From Steinernema hermaphroditum (Eukaryota > Nematoda > Chromadorea > Rhabditida > Steinernematidae), in assembly GCA_030435675.1 (NCBI GenBank), contig CM059625.1:6696001-6760000 (forward strand): a stretch of 64,000 bases of DNA, read 5' to 3'. The number at the start of each line of letters is the position of its first letter. Positions within the stretch are counted from its first letter, which is position 1. The notes under the pieces are model-generated. The model was not told the origin of the DNA, searched no databases, and saw nothing but the letters and a program-made list of their open reading frames with translations. The position numbers and the translations under genes are program-made. Of this stretch, positions 47,709-61,183 are shown one piece after another.

Positions 47709-50700
47709 TCAAACGTAGCTGACGTCGTTGTCGGTGGCTGAAAACAATAGCCCGACGGACTGAACACACACGCGTTCCGAGTCGTCATGAGTGCTGTTCT
47801 TTGAGGAACCCGTGTGGTTGGGCGCTCGCATGCGATCGCGTCGGTCACTGCTAGCCAGATAGTATTGGCCCTATAATAACGATAAAGCATAATTCGTGGA
47901 CAAAGGCAAACCTTTCCAATCTCGACAGTGACGTCGCCCGATTGCACGGCAGCACCCGTGTAAGTCGCTTCGTCCACCGACCGCTGCTTGTGGGTCATTG
48001 ACGGAATCCGGCGATCCGCCTGAGGGGAAACGAGGATGGACGTCGTGTATGAGCGTCGTTTTTCCAGCTGGGGATGCATGTGGGCACTGGTACTGCCGGA
48101 GGATTCCGTACAGTTCGAAGAAGCCACAGAGTACTGACTGGGGCATCCATACTCAAGGTCGAACGACGTCGCTATAATAGGGGCATTTAGCGTCTAACGA
48201 CCGGAGTTCTAGAATACTGTTTTCTGCTGTTCCGCGTGTGTTTTTCAGTAAATCAGGAGTCGGTGGCTGCGCGCTGATGCGACGCGCCAGAGTCTGTGGA
48301 GGGCATATCTGCTCCTCGTCCTCCTCGAGATCATAGTCGTCATCGTCTTCATCTTCTCCCAACTCAATCTCTGCTTCCTCTTCAATGTGTGCTTCTGTTT
48401 CGGCGTCCACCGCTTCAGGTTGCTCGTTTTCTGGATATTTCTCGAAGAAGCTGCGGAAATCGCTTATGCGTTCAGTAGCAAAAATGTCCTTAAGTGCATC
48501 AATAGTACATGTTAGATGTAGCTGCAGCGCCTACATATGCATTCTTGATGATGAACTCAACGGTTCTCGTAAGAAGTGGGGCATCCTCCAGATATGCGTT
48601 TGAGGAAGTTGTTGTCTTATGGCACCACATCAGCGATGGAGAAATTACGGCGGCAAGGTTGGAAGCTGTCATCAGATTGTCGACTTCGAACCTGTATGAC
48701 AAATTATGGGACCATAATTCAATTAACAAAAGTATACCATGCTACTCGCGCCAAATGTAGCACCAAAAACTTGAGAGTGTCGAAGTTCTGTTTGGGGAGA
48801 CGTGACGTCAGTTCCTTCATTTCGCTCGCTAGAGAAGCGTTCAACTCGTTTGCTGAGATCCGTTTTGCAAATTTAATCCAATCAGGATAGAGATCAAACG
48901 TCATCAGTGGGTCTGGCAACTTGCGCAGATAGAGTTTGACGACTGAAGCGATATTCATGGGATGAATATCGGACAAGTCGACGTCGGCGTCGCGCGAGCT
49001 CTTCTCGAAGTGCTCGCAGATCTGCTCGACTTTGCTCTTAACTCCGCAAGTACGGTAGAGGCCCTTGACCCGCATGCCGCGGTTCTGGAGTTCGTCGATG
49101 CATTTCTCGAGAATCAGAGGCACGGTGCGGTTTTGGTCGTCGAGATGTCCCTTCAGGGGAACTCCAAAGATGCTCATGCGCCTGGCGCAGTCTGTCAGCA
49201 CTTTGGAGGTCGAGCCACAACTCAACTAAAGAACGCGGTACAGCTAAAGCCACACAAAACGGAAACAACCTTTAGCCTGGCTAAACAAGACTTATGGAAC
49301 GCTTGGTGGCATACTCTGCACTGATATGTGGACCATATGGATAGGGCGTCGCACTGTTGGCATTTGGTGGGTTGACGTATCCTTTGCAGCGTATGGCTCC
49401 TTTAGTAGTTGTGTTCATCAGCACAACAGTCAAGGTTTCACTTACTTTGCGGCCTCAGAATAGACAGTTGGCGCGACTCCGGCTTGCTCACGAAGACGAG
49501 CTGAAACAGTACATCAGGACCCATTCGTACAGCGTACTCATACATGTGATCTTTTTCGGACGACGGACGGACGACGGTTCCGGAAGCATTTCTTGATGAT
49601 CAGGATTGATGGCGTTCCGACGTATCCTCTGAGAACCCGCTGGGCATTTGTTTAACCCGTCCCCTTGGCCTTCGTCATCACTCATACATTTTTCGTTCCT
49701 GTAAATAACAGTTATGACCAAAACAAGAAGTCTCGTCAATTAATTTAGATTCCAATTTTCCATCCGAATTCCATGGAAAACGGAACTCTTTTGTATTCAA
49801 ACTCGCCTCCGGTACCTTGTCTGTGGGCACAGTAAGTAGAAAAACGGCATAAATAGCAATATGGCTTGTAGTATACGGCTCAGGGAAAAGCTTTTGTTCG
49901 ACAGAAAGACTAGAAGTGACTCACGTTTATACAAAAACAGATTTCCTCCGTTCTCAAGGGAGCTTAACTCTCATTTCATTTGAAAATAAAAGCAGACAAT
50001 GTTCATGTGTGTTTACCTTAAGAGGCCTGCCGACGAGATCGACCGTCCGGGGAGGTTCTGAAGGAATGACATGTACTCCGAACCGGGGGTGTATGTGCGA
50101 GTTTCATGGGACAGCTCTTGGTACTTTCCGGGCACACGAACCCATAGGTTGGCAAGTGCCTGAAAGAGACGATTACAGACGGGCTAAGGGGAGCTCCATA
50201 TTTTCTGCCGCTCTCTTTCTGTTGGCGGAACTGAGATGCCAAAATGGAAACCCCTTTCCGAACAAAACAAAGTACTCCAATCGCTAAGATACATATCATC
50301 ACAGTCATCTGCGACATCATAGCCCTCATCATCGCTGTCGTCGTTGCCGCCTTTGAATTCGCATCGATTTCCTTCTCTCTTGTCCAGTGCCCCACGCGCC
50401 ATCTTCCCGCGAGCATGGCGACGTGGACCGCCGATTTTGGCGACTTGTCGCGCTTCTCGACAATCAATAAGGCAACAAATCACGATGATGGGCCAATATG
50501 AGAAGGGCCAGAAGCGTCAATTGCTTCCCACTCCGTTATTGTGTTTCGCGTCGTTGCATGTTGACGTGCGAAAAAGGGAACAAGTGATTACATGGCAATG
50601 GATACGGTAGCGCTGACTTCAGTGCCTCTCCCTAGACACTGGACTACCGTTATCCCTCAGATATGAAAGCATCTCCTACTGTACTGATCTCTTTGTCGAA

Positions 50701-53700
50701 GTATAACAAAAGAGAAGCAAAATAACGAACCTGAAAGTAGTGGTCGGAACAAGCCTTCGTGGTCTGATCGCACTGGTAGACAAGCTCTCTTAGTTGAGCG
50801 ATGATTCGCACCTGCAAGAAGGACTGCATGGTAGGGAAAAGGGAATTCTTGGGCCACAAAACAAACGGATCTTCATAGAATTTCTATTCAAGACCGCGTA
50901 ACGCGCCCAGTCGATTATCGGGGATATTCAGAACCGTGAGAAAAAGTGGCGAAACGAAATCACGAACCGAGCTCGAAGCTCGGTCGACGTTTCCCTCAGA
51001 GAGCAGCGAATTTAAGACAAACATAAGTCTCCTTTTGCCTTATCTGTGAAAGAGAAGCGAACAGAAATTAGATGGCGAGCATTCAACGCCGGAGGCGATC
51101 GCGCCAGTATGTAATTCAAAAATAAGGGGGTGCCGTTTAGGTGTGGAAAGAATGAAAAGTTCATTCAAAAGCGGCAAATTTGGGAAATCTTCGATGGCAT
51201 GCGGGAAATCGGGGGGCCCAGACCAGCGCAACACTCGCTTCCACTAATCGAGTATGTGCGGCTAGCCCATTGCTGAGCACAAAAGCCGTATTATCGGGTG
51301 CATAATTGGTGGCGTTCGATACGAGAATACGAGGATGCGCATTCTGTGGAAGATATATGGATATCCTTGAGCGAAGGAAAATGGCTGCACGCTTGCGTGC
51401 AGGTTCGTCTCTTCAACGTCTTCAATTGCTTCCGAAGCAAATCCGCGCAATATTTCAAGATGAACAAGCAAACCGATGGCGAAACCAAGCACCAAATTTG
51501 GATGTTCGAACGTTTCGACATTTATCTCGGCGCTGCGACGGCAAAACCGTTCAAAGTTCGTCTTGAAGCGCAGAAGTAACGAGGCCCTAAAGCGAGCCGA
51601 AGAAAGCGATTGCGGCGGCTGATGTGGCCAAATGAAGGCAAACATTCGCCGATTGCCATCGGCCGAATAGTCGAAGAAAGGTTTTTCAATTAAGAACGGC
51701 GTGCATCGAGACCGTATCTGGATCTACAAAGAAACGGCGCTTCAATGATTGGGATTTGCCGCTGATCGATGGAGCAACTCCAGCGCAGAGGGCACCCCTT
51801 GTGCGCCATATAGTATTCATTAACTCGCGGGATTCGCAGCGACAAAACGACAAGGAAATGGAATAAACGACATTCTGAGTGCATGGGTCAGCGAGCCGCC
51901 AAACGTGCTGACAAGTTAGGGAGTTGGGGAAACGCAGTGAATTGAGTGCTCGCCTCGAGCAACGCCAAGTTGTAGCAGAATGGGAAACAGAGAAGAAGGA
52001 AAGAACGAAGGAGTCGACGAGTTCAGCATGAAAAGGAGAAGAATATGACACACGTCGGGTAAGGGGCAATTTAAGATGGCAGTGAGGCGCAAAGATGTTC
52101 ATACTTCTTTGCCAAAGTGTCAACCGGTTGGTGGGGCGAGTGAGGAGGAGGCACCGATTTGAACTCCGTCTCGACAAGCTCCATTAAGAGCTGATGCGGC
52201 TTTGAAGGCATCAATCCAAAAACGATCACTCAGATCAATTTAAACTGAAGAGACTCTCGAGCAACGCGCCTAAAACCAACCTTTGAGTTCTCCACTTCCT
52301 CGCGACATCTCTTCATCTCGGCGTCGAGTTGGCGCACGTTGTCTTCCGCTTCCTTTTTCTGCAAGTAAGTTCGCTCAATTAAACTTTCCATCACGCACTT
52401 TTCTTTTGAACACCGGCACCCACACATATCGTGATACTTCTAGACAAAAGGGCGACACCCACCTACCTTCGTGCTCGCGTCGCCTTCGGCCCTGCGACGC
52501 TTCTCCACTTCTTTCTTTCGACGCACCATGTCGCTTCCAGAGGCCGGCAACTGTACAGTTTCTAGCCGAACGGTCTGATCGCGCGCCTTCTTATAGCCAA
52601 CCTCCCGACTCACGAGGTTCGCTTTCGACTTCTTCAACTCGACGCGGCAGTCCTCCTAAACATAACATGCGCGTCAATTAAAGACAACCAACAAGGGCAA
52701 ATCGCGCGCCGCCAACAATGGAGAACAGAAAACGAACCAGTTGCTTGGTGACCTTGTTCCACTCATTTTTCAACTGTCGACGACAGTTCTCATGTTCCAC
52801 ACGACGCTTCTCGAGGGGCTGAAACTCGAACAATGATAAGTGTTTTGTGTTCGGTTCCGGTGATTGAGTACTCACCACGATGTAACGCTCATTGAGGTAT
52901 TTCATTGTTGTAAAGGTGTCCTGCGAGAAACTACAGTCCGCCTCGAAGCACTTCTGGTATATTTCTTTAAGTGGAACGTAGTTCTAAATGCTCAATAGGG
53001 GCATGCACGTAATAGACGGGTACCTCAGTCATTTGAAGTTTTGACTGCTCGGCGAGTCCCTGTATTTTCTTTGCGTACTCACTCTCCATTTGGATTCGAG
53101 TTTTCACGTAATGCAGAATGTCCTTACAGTACTTCGACCATGCTTTGGTCCTCTCGAAGGCGAGGTTGATGCCGTCATCGTGACTCACCAGTTTCAAGTC
53201 CATCTGCTCGGCATCAATATCTGTACAAAGGTTTAGGGTTACGGTAGAAACTCTAATTGGATATATTTCCCCAGCTAGAAGCTGCTTAAGCAACCAAAAA
53301 TGAGAGCAAGCAGATGAACCATTACAAAGCTAGATTGCGCCGTAAGGCCTAAAAACACGCGACGCTAATCAAGCACCTAGTTGCATCTGCCCAGAGGGTA
53401 AGAGTGCGAAAGGGCAGGTACAGAAACCCAAAAACGGCTGCAGAGCCATCTTTTATTAATCCGACCAAGGCGAGTTTGCGGGTTGTCTGCGGTGAACGTG
53501 TCTCTTAGTGCCCTAGGGCGGTACCCATGGCGAATGTCAATTTATCACCTAATCCAAACATTCAGGAAAGGAAAGATGATGAGCTCACATCGGAAACGTT
53601 CTCGTCTCCAAATCACAGGATCGACGCAACGTCCGCAGCGGTGCTCGCGTGCTGCCCACTTGTTGCCGTCTTTGTTTGCCATATCCAAAAGGGGTAAATT

Positions 53701-56700
53701 AAGTGCTCTGAATTGGTGATTCGCAACGGGTACGCTGAGAACAAACAAAACAGTTAGCCTGGGGGGAAGCGAATGATTTATTCAAAGTGTGCCTTGCACA
53801 TCTGAATTCCGCAACGCCCCGAAACAACACCAATATAGGCGTTGGCCCTTGGCTGCTGATAACGTGCCAATCAGCATTGATTAACGCCCGTGACGTTTCT
53901 ATCGCCGCATTACATGTTAGATGTTCGCTGCGCGCGAAAAGGGACTTATCAGTTGCACGTTAGGTGCTAGCACGTTAATTGGATTAAAGGGAAAAACAGC
54001 GAAAAGAAACAACCTGTGTGATGCGAGAGAGGAACGGCGGTATCGCCGGAATCGCAGTGGAGAGAAGTGCGCGGCTGAAACGTCGAATGGCGACGCGTGA
54101 GTGGTGGTCGGTGGTGAACCGTTCCGTTGGTCGACGTCCGCGGCACATGGGATGTTTGCTGAAAACGAACGATGCATAAATCTGGAGGCGAAGAGCCGTC
54201 GATGGTTGCTTGATAAAAACGCTTTTACCATTTGCATTTTAACTCTCAAACTATATCCCCGACGTGGTCTGTAAACAAAGTGACGATGTTTCGCGTGCTT
54301 CCGTCGACCTTCTCATTCACCAAAGCCTTCGTTACGCGCGTTGAATCTCCGATCCCTTCTCTCCTTTCGGACTGTTACCTTTTTTGCAAACAATTGACAA
54401 TCACTTGCGACTGAACGAATTCCAGTGATCGCGCGACTTTGTTGTAATCATTAAACTGTAACTTTTGCGCGCGCGATTCCACAGGAAATGCCCATTACCG
54501 TAGGTGTTGCATTCAGAACGAATGGAATGGCGGTTGCCCCAAAAAGAGAAACATTCTTCAACGAACCTTGTTCAGTTTCCTTCCCAGCGTTGCGGTCGTA
54601 TATCGGTTTGACGTTGATTTCGTTGTCCTAAGATAAAAATATGTCAGATTACGGTAGAGCAGTGAAGTGGGAATCGTGGGGAACAGTGAAAACGTAGAGA
54701 AAAGAGGAAAGATGGAAATGCAAAAGAAACCAACTCGTCGTTCTCATCATTGATGGGACAGTTGCAGTCACAGTTCGAGTGGTATGTCTCATGCCAGATG
54801 ATATCAAATCTGGTCATCGGCTTAATAGAAGGACTGGAGTGCTCGTCCTCCGCCATCATTCCCAAATTTGAGATCTACTAATCTGGAAGAAGGTGAGGAA
54901 TGCAAAACACGAAAGCGCATTGTCATACGATACCGCTAGGAGGAGCAATGCGCGATCACAAGTGTTTTGGTCAGCTTTACGTATGCAAGTAATGCGGTGG
55001 GGAGCAGTGATAAGCGTTATCGGGTGCGAAGTAGTATTAGAAGGCAATTTTACTCTCGAAAGCATTAATCCCTGCAATGAGTAACGCAATTAATCCTCTA
55101 CTGGCTTCTTTCAAGCGAAAAAATCTCGATTTCAATGCAGATTCGCTTATCGATTCTACGTCAACAATAAAAAATGAAAAGAAAGGGATTTGAACGCTGA
55201 AGGCATCTTCCGGGTCGGCAAAGTTGCCTGACCGGCGATCAATAGGGAAAGGCGCGTATCGTGCAAAATACTCGGTGATCAGCGATGATATCGGTGCCAA
55301 AAGATTAACATCTTGTACATACAGCCGCGGGCAGCGGCGGAGACGTCTCCAAGGACGGGTCGTGAAAGGCGTGAAATGTGAGCTCGAATGGTTCGGGTAT
55401 AGTGCAGACGTTTGGCAACAGATGCAAGCACGGTCTGTGCAACATCTGATGCGCAATCGGAAATAAGCGGTGTATCAAGGTGGAGCGACATCGATTTTGC
55501 GCCTTTACGACAGAAACAAAAAATATTCGGGTTGCGTTCACGTCCTGAAGACTTTCCCGTTCGCACGCCTACACTTCGTTTTCGAAATTTGCATTTCCCT
55601 ATTTTGATATTTCACAGCTGCTCAAACGCTACATTGATCACTGGGAACTTGATCGAAGCGACCGAATGAATTGGCACTAATTGCAAACGAGGCACTTCTT
55701 TTCTTCTTTCCACAAAGCTCACAACCACTCATGCCGAAAAGTTCGCTCTAAGTACAAGTTTGGCCTGCAGACAGGACACTGGCAAACGTCCCCCGTCCTT
55801 GCAGGGGATCGCCGGAAGGAGAGTGCAGCACGCAGTACTCGGCGAGCCATTCGTTTTCGGAACGAAAAGGCTGCGCGGAATGCGAGTTGATAACGGTTTA
55901 ACACCGCTTCGACTGGCGTCAGATAGAGCGAAAGCGTCGGAGTACGAATGAGAGCGGAGAATCGGCGTGTGTGACCGTTGATGAACGTCTGTCGGTTTTT
56001 GGGTTTTGAGTAAACCGACCCTATCTCATTTTCTTCTGTTCTTGCGCTTCTTTGCGCCCACTTGGCGGACTCATCACACGCGTATGATTTGTGTAACAAA
56101 TCGCCGAAAATGGACGCACCGTTCCCGAGCGGCGGCAGCCTTGCACTACACGCATGGCTTGCACTGGAGCGGCGAGTTCAGATGATGAGCGGACGCAAAG
56201 CGATAAAATATTAAAGAAGATGGGGCACAGTGATTCGAAAAAAGTGTGGCAAGAACGTGCAGAATGACGAGCTTGTGGGGGTGGACTTACAAAGACTGAC
56301 GGAGGGTACTGCCCACGGCCGCTTCCAGCTTCTCAATGCACGTCAACGTTTTCGAAGCGTCCACAATCGCACTGTCGAAATTAATCTCTGAAATCAGACG
56401 AGCGTGAAGGAACATTTTGGAGGCACCACAATAAGGCGACGAAGACGCCTAAATGTCACGGAACTGATTGTGCATTCGCCGTTTTTGTCTGATTTTTGAT
56501 CGCCAGATTTTTTTCGCTTTTCGGATTCCTTCACCTTAAGATTTATTGTTTTCGGTGAAAATAGGATGGCGTTCCTGGTTGTCTTATGCGACTCATTGAA
56601 CGAGTCAATTTCCGAAATATGTCATTCCCGAATGCCTTTCAATTAAGTTGTCACAACAAGAGTAGGTGTGTGGAGTGTTTCAAGTTCATTCCCCATGACT

Positions 56701-57192
56701 TGCCTCTTATTTTGACATTTACCACGTCTTAGTCATGTAAACATGCACAAAAAAAAACGCTTTTTCGAATGTAAAACTAAATGAAACATCTCTTATACGC
56801 CCACCTTTGACACTGTGCACCAGCTGACTAACGGGCATTAGTACATGTGATGTCTTGAAGATGGGGTAGCGAACCAGGAGATCCCTCACAGACTGGGACA
56901 CCATTGAGAGGGCTGCATGCACAGAAACACACATCGTTTCGCCATCTGAAAAGAATCGAGCAGCTGAGCCCTCCTTAAGTGCAGGGCCACTCACCGGGAA
57001 CATGAGTTGACGGATCCAAAGCGGCACGGAGACGATTAATGTAGTCGGCGAAACGCTCAATATCTGACACGAGCTCGTCACTAAGCTACAGGGTATACGG
57101 TATTTAGGACCGTTCTGATGGTCACTCACCACATCATCGACGTCAGGTTCATTCCCGACGTCAATGCTCGAGCAGAGCGAGCTAGATGACAT
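47709..57192 (-). CDS. F-BAR / C1 / RhoGAP protein (ARHGAP29, ARHGAP45, GMIP family)
   Basis: Large gene in about 9.5 kb. N-terminal exons (57130-57192, then 57080-56280) encode the conserved segment before the F-BAR. F-BAR helices run from exon 53024-53220 (INLAFERTKAWSKYCKDILH) through 50740. A further exon at about 50027-50157 carries LANLWVRVPGKY. A C1 domain (49270-49381: KCQQC, QCRVCHQAFHKSC, LSCG) runs into the RhoGAP exon 48738-49225 with the arginine-finger region GLYRTCGVKSKVEQIC and VVKLYLRKLPDPL, completed by FEVDNLMTASNLAAVISPSL. An acidic region and a Ser-rich tail follow, ending SYV at 47709. The family binds membranes and inactivates Rho GTPases at the cell cortex. The join between exon 56283 and the F-BAR exon is unresolved. 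The expected first C1 zinc ligand, a His, is not seen. Confidence 0.85.
50880..52260. other. Long intron of the RhoGAP gene
   Basis: About 1.4 kb between exons that join in phase (AAG / GTG CGA) and correspond to contiguous residues in vertebrate homologs. It contains open frames on both strands (for example 51262-51645) but no recognisable gene or repeat. Confidence 0.5.
53225..56280. other. 3-kb intron of the RhoGAP gene with candidate alternative first exons
   Basis: GC-richer than other introns here. Two short minus-strand exons look real: 54731-54859, starting MMAEDEH directly after a TTCCAG acceptor and containing SNCDCNCPINDENDEL, and 54567-54627 (DNEINVKPIYDRNAGKETEQ). The second ends in phase 1 and joins in phase to the F-BAR exon at 53220. 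They could be an alternative, trans-spliced 5' end. Nothing else in the intron is recognisable. Confidence 0.45.
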
Positions 57193-57273
57193 CGGGTGTG
57201 TCCAGGAATTTCACTATTCCACGAAACAGCCTGCAAACAATGTCCGTAAAGGGACGAGCTAGTTTTTCGCGCA

Positions 57274-57564
57274 TCAACCGTAGCCGTCGACTGGAGGGCA
57301 CTTACTCGCCATGGTCGCAAACCAATGTGCCCAATTCATGATCGAAAACTGCTCCCTAATCGCATCTAACATTACACGGAGGAAAATGTGATTTGCGTTG
57401 AAGACGTATGCAAACGATCTCAACAGGCGGTCCTTAAAGGGCTCGAATGTCAAACAAGGCGATGAGGGTGTAGTGTAAGAAGAGCTAAGTAGCTGGTTTA
57501 TGGCCGCGCACATCATAAATTTGAAAACACTTCCGCTCACAAAGTTCACAGCAAGTCTGCGCAT
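57274..57564 (-). CDS. Uncharacterised minus-strand frame upstream of the RhoGAP gene
   Basis: From ATG 57564 about 86 codons of protein-like sequence (MRRLAVNFVSGSVFKFMMCA, later FEPFKDRLLRSFAYVFNANH and MNWAHWFATMA) lead to a good GTAAGT donor at 57305. The candidate downstream exons give early stops. It may be an exon of an upstream gene or a 5' part of the RhoGAP gene in an unresolved arrangement. No family was recognised. Confidence 0.25.
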   Translation of the reverse strand: MRRLAVNFVSGSVFKFMMCAAINQLLSSSYTTPSSPCLTFEPFKDRLLRSFAYVFNANHIFLRVMLDAIREQFSIMNWAHWFATMASKCPPVDGYG

Positions 57565-57609
57565 GAGGGGCGCTTCGTGGCTTCTTGAAAAATGAGTTAC
57601 TCGCACACG

Positions 57610-60600
57610 AAATTTCGTCTGAACACAACTTCACACGAGGAATACTTCTTTGGGAACTGTCCTGAAAAACAGGATGAATGCATGTATCATGCATATCCAC
57701 AAAATATCCCATAAAACAAGAGGGAGAACGCACTTCGCCCGCCTTCTATTCTCCGTATCAAAAATGAGTCATTTTCGTAAAACATTTATGCTTGGGCGAG
57801 GAAAAGAGGCGTTCGACGTGGCCGATAGCCTTCTAGCACTCAGAAAATAACGTTTTGTTGCCAGAAATGGCATCACATCATCGGTACTGTTCGACAAACT
57901 GACGGTGCGTCACTCAGTGTTTATGGACAGCCGAAGGGGACGAGCGGATAATGGTTGATTTCAACGGGATGCTCGTCGGCAACAGGGAAAAATAAGAAAA
58001 TCATATATCATTTTCTTGATTTTACTTTTATTCTCAATTTCTCAGTTTCGTCGAATGGCTAACTGTTTCGGAAAAGACGGCAGAAACCATGACGAACAAC
58101 TTTGATTTTAATTGGGACGCCTGGATTATTTTTGCCCTAAGAAGACGTCTGAACAATGGAGGATGATTCGAAGCGGAAGCCAGTTGCGTCAAAGAAAAAA
58201 ATAATGTTGAAACAGATCGGCGTATGTTTTGAGAAACAACGGCTAAGTATTAGCCATGCAGCTTGAACGCTGGAAAGAACGGAAGGCACCACAAATGGGT
58301 TCACCTTTTGCCGCGATATTCACTAAAACACACAAAAGCATTTAGTCGGTTGGAACAACTTATGTTTTCCGAAAATGTGGACCTAAGAATTCTGTTTTGC
58401 GGACACCAATTATTGCTTCCTCGTTGATTCCTTTCCTGAGAGATCTGAACCTGTGTCCAATTGATTACAGGACGAGATGAAATGTGGCCAATTTTAGAAG
58501 ATACAAATTTCCGAAAAACGATATTACGAAGACGGAAGCATTCGATCATTTAAAGTGAGAAAAGTTTAAACGCTCGCCGAGATCCGGGGCTCAGGCGCTC
58601 GAAGGATGCGGAAAGGGAAAACCGACAAGTTTCAATGAATGAGCGAGAGCACGCTGATTATGCGCGTCACGTCGGAGCAAATTGGGGAAAAGCGGAAACA
58701 ATGGAGATTCGACGTGCTGATATAATTTATTGTTTGTGTATGATTAGGGGAAATGGGAACGCCGCCGTTGCACTAAGTGGTCAGTGCTCCGTCTTGCGCA
58801 AGGTGACAAGAAGTCGCTGGGGAGTTCGGGACCGTCAAGTTTTTTAATTGCCTGAAGTGCATTTGTCAAAAATCAAAACGACGCGACAGAAAGATGAACG
58901 CTCCTCAGGGATGTGAATAAGATATCGAAAATGAGATAAGGCGACAAGAAATTGGAAGCGAAACTTTGAAGTGATCAGTGAAAGCGTGATGTGGAATATC
59001 GGCCTAATTGAGACGACGCTACGGTAGCCGTTAGATGTCTGTAGCACAAAGGTCAGTTGCTATGTTTCTGCTTGAATGGGAATCAGACAAATATCAGAAG
59101 CGATTGCGCGATCTCGATGGGAAACAATACAACGAAGTCTGACAGATAAAGCTGCGGCTGTTTTCGTTTATTGACACAGCCCGAGCGCACTGTTCGTTTC
59201 ACAGGCACACGATATCCACAACACTCGTCCAGGATCGTTCTGTGGGAACGGCGCAGCGACTGAATAACCGAAGCTGTAGGTCAGCTATCGACTCCCTGAA
59301 TTAGCGGCTGGTTCCTTGGCTGACCAACTGATGGCTGTCTCGTCGCCGCGATGATTGACCAACATCGGATATGATATCGCCACGAAGTGTCAGTTGGCGG
59401 AATTGTTTATTGGAAATGCCGCTTTCGCGCATTGTAAGAATCTGACGGGGGCCACACCCGACCCTCGCCATAAACAAGGTCAACCCGGGCCAAAGCGGCA
59501 AATCCTTGTCCGCCAACCGACCCTCAGTCACAGGGCTGAGAACAAAACTAACGATAATCTAATCCGCACATTTCCTTGGAATAAAGATGCCTCCAAGGAA
59601 TGATGCGATCTCTGCCGCACTCGTGTTCTACTTTCACTGCGCGACCAAAGACAACGACAATTAAACTCTTATTGCGTAATCATTTAACAACAATTTCACG
59701 CACATTTCCAGAAATTCTCCGAAAATTACCTAGGAACAATTTCCGTCATGGTGAATCGACCACTTTGAGGGTGTGGACGATTCTTTTTGTCCATCACCTT
59801 GCAGAAGTAGAAAGCAAAATAGAAAAATCAACGGATTACAGCTAATCGCTTCCCTTTCCTCATTCTGCGCGCCCCTAAGCGCCTGTCAAAGACACCGTGT
59901 TCAACAAGCGTCGCGCCAAAGAAGGTAAGTCATCAAATGGGCTGAGGCTAAGGTTGAGTAAAACTCAGCGGCAAAAACCGGTCTGCTTTCCACGCTTCAC
60001 ATCGCTACACATCGTTTGATGACTTTTCGCAAAGGCTCACACGTCTGATCGAGACGGGAACTGACATAAAACCATAAGTCTTACACGCTTCTCATATCAC
60101 ATTAAGAAACAAGTCGCCATAAACTGTTGCGATATCTACAAAATCGCTTTGACGACACTCGTCATCGCCGATGTACAGTTCCTTGAACGCAGCTAAAGGG
60201 ACGGTGAAAAGGAATGACCACGGTGACCACACGAATTCGTTTCCGCTAATGTCAGGATGAGTCAGGCCGTTGTGCAAACGATGCTCCGAGCTATTATTCA
60301 GCTTTTGTTCAGCGGTCGTCTTCAAGCGATGCTTCCATTGTAAGCACAACCCCACACCGTTTTGAACTCAGCCAAGAAGAAGAAATGTTGTTTCAAAATA
60401 AAATATGTTGTGCTATGAGGTTGCTTGTATGCACAAACAACATTTTGTTTATGGAGATCACCTCTTTCTGCCACTTAATCACATATGCAATCAGATCACA
60501 TTTTTTGGGTGCAGCCGTGAAGTTCCATGGATATGTGGTAAAAGCATTGGGCTATATGAGCGAGATCTTCGAGTAAACGATGCATCAAGACATTGTCGAA

Positions 60601-61183
60601 AGTGTTCGGCCAGGATATTTTCTATGCAATAAAATGTGGGTCGGTGAAGCAGTTTCCAGCGAAGTTAATAACTCATTCCTCATTTGTGCTGGCCGTAAAA
60701 TTTATTCGAGGCTTTGGTTTTAGCAAATTCAATGAATTCAATGGTTTGTTGTCCGTCTTCGCGATGATTAGTCATTCTCGGTCAATAGTCGTTCTTTTTT
60801 CGACATTTCACTCCTTCTGCGCTTCTACAGCAATAAGGTGTTCACTCACGATTCCCGGACATCCATATTCGCAAGTAAGCTATCAATTAACAAAAGGCTT
60901 CCAGTAAATAGGTCTTTGATCTGTGAGATACGGCAGCCATCTTGCTTCACAGCCTCTCCTTTTCTCGTGTACAACAAATATTTATTGTCCGCCACAACAC
61001 ATGATTAGCACTAGCCGAACGCAACAAAAAGTCGAGAAGATCGCACTGATTTTATTTATGGTCTCAACGCGATGCGACTACGCGACATCTGATCTGATGC
61101 ATCAGTTATCATCATTTGCCTTATAAATGATTCAATTTGAGGCTTTTCCGACTTGATGACAGAGTGCTGAGCTTTGTGCAGCA
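57610..61183. other. 3.5-kb intergenic region, no firm gene
   Basis: Scattered short frames on both strands. A minus frame at 60092-60355 has protein-like composition (GNEFVWSPWSFLFTVPLAAF, then ECRQSDFVDIATVYG) and could be one exon, with a weak resemblance (FVDIAT) to a segment of the DRH helicase N-terminus. This is too short to interpret. The right end should contain the VPS15 promoter. Confidence 0.35.

Noticed and set aside
51262..51645. 127-codon minus-strand frame in the long RhoGAP intron
   Set aside because: Flanking exons already encode contiguous family residues in phase, and the frame has no domain; overlapping open frames exist on both strands.
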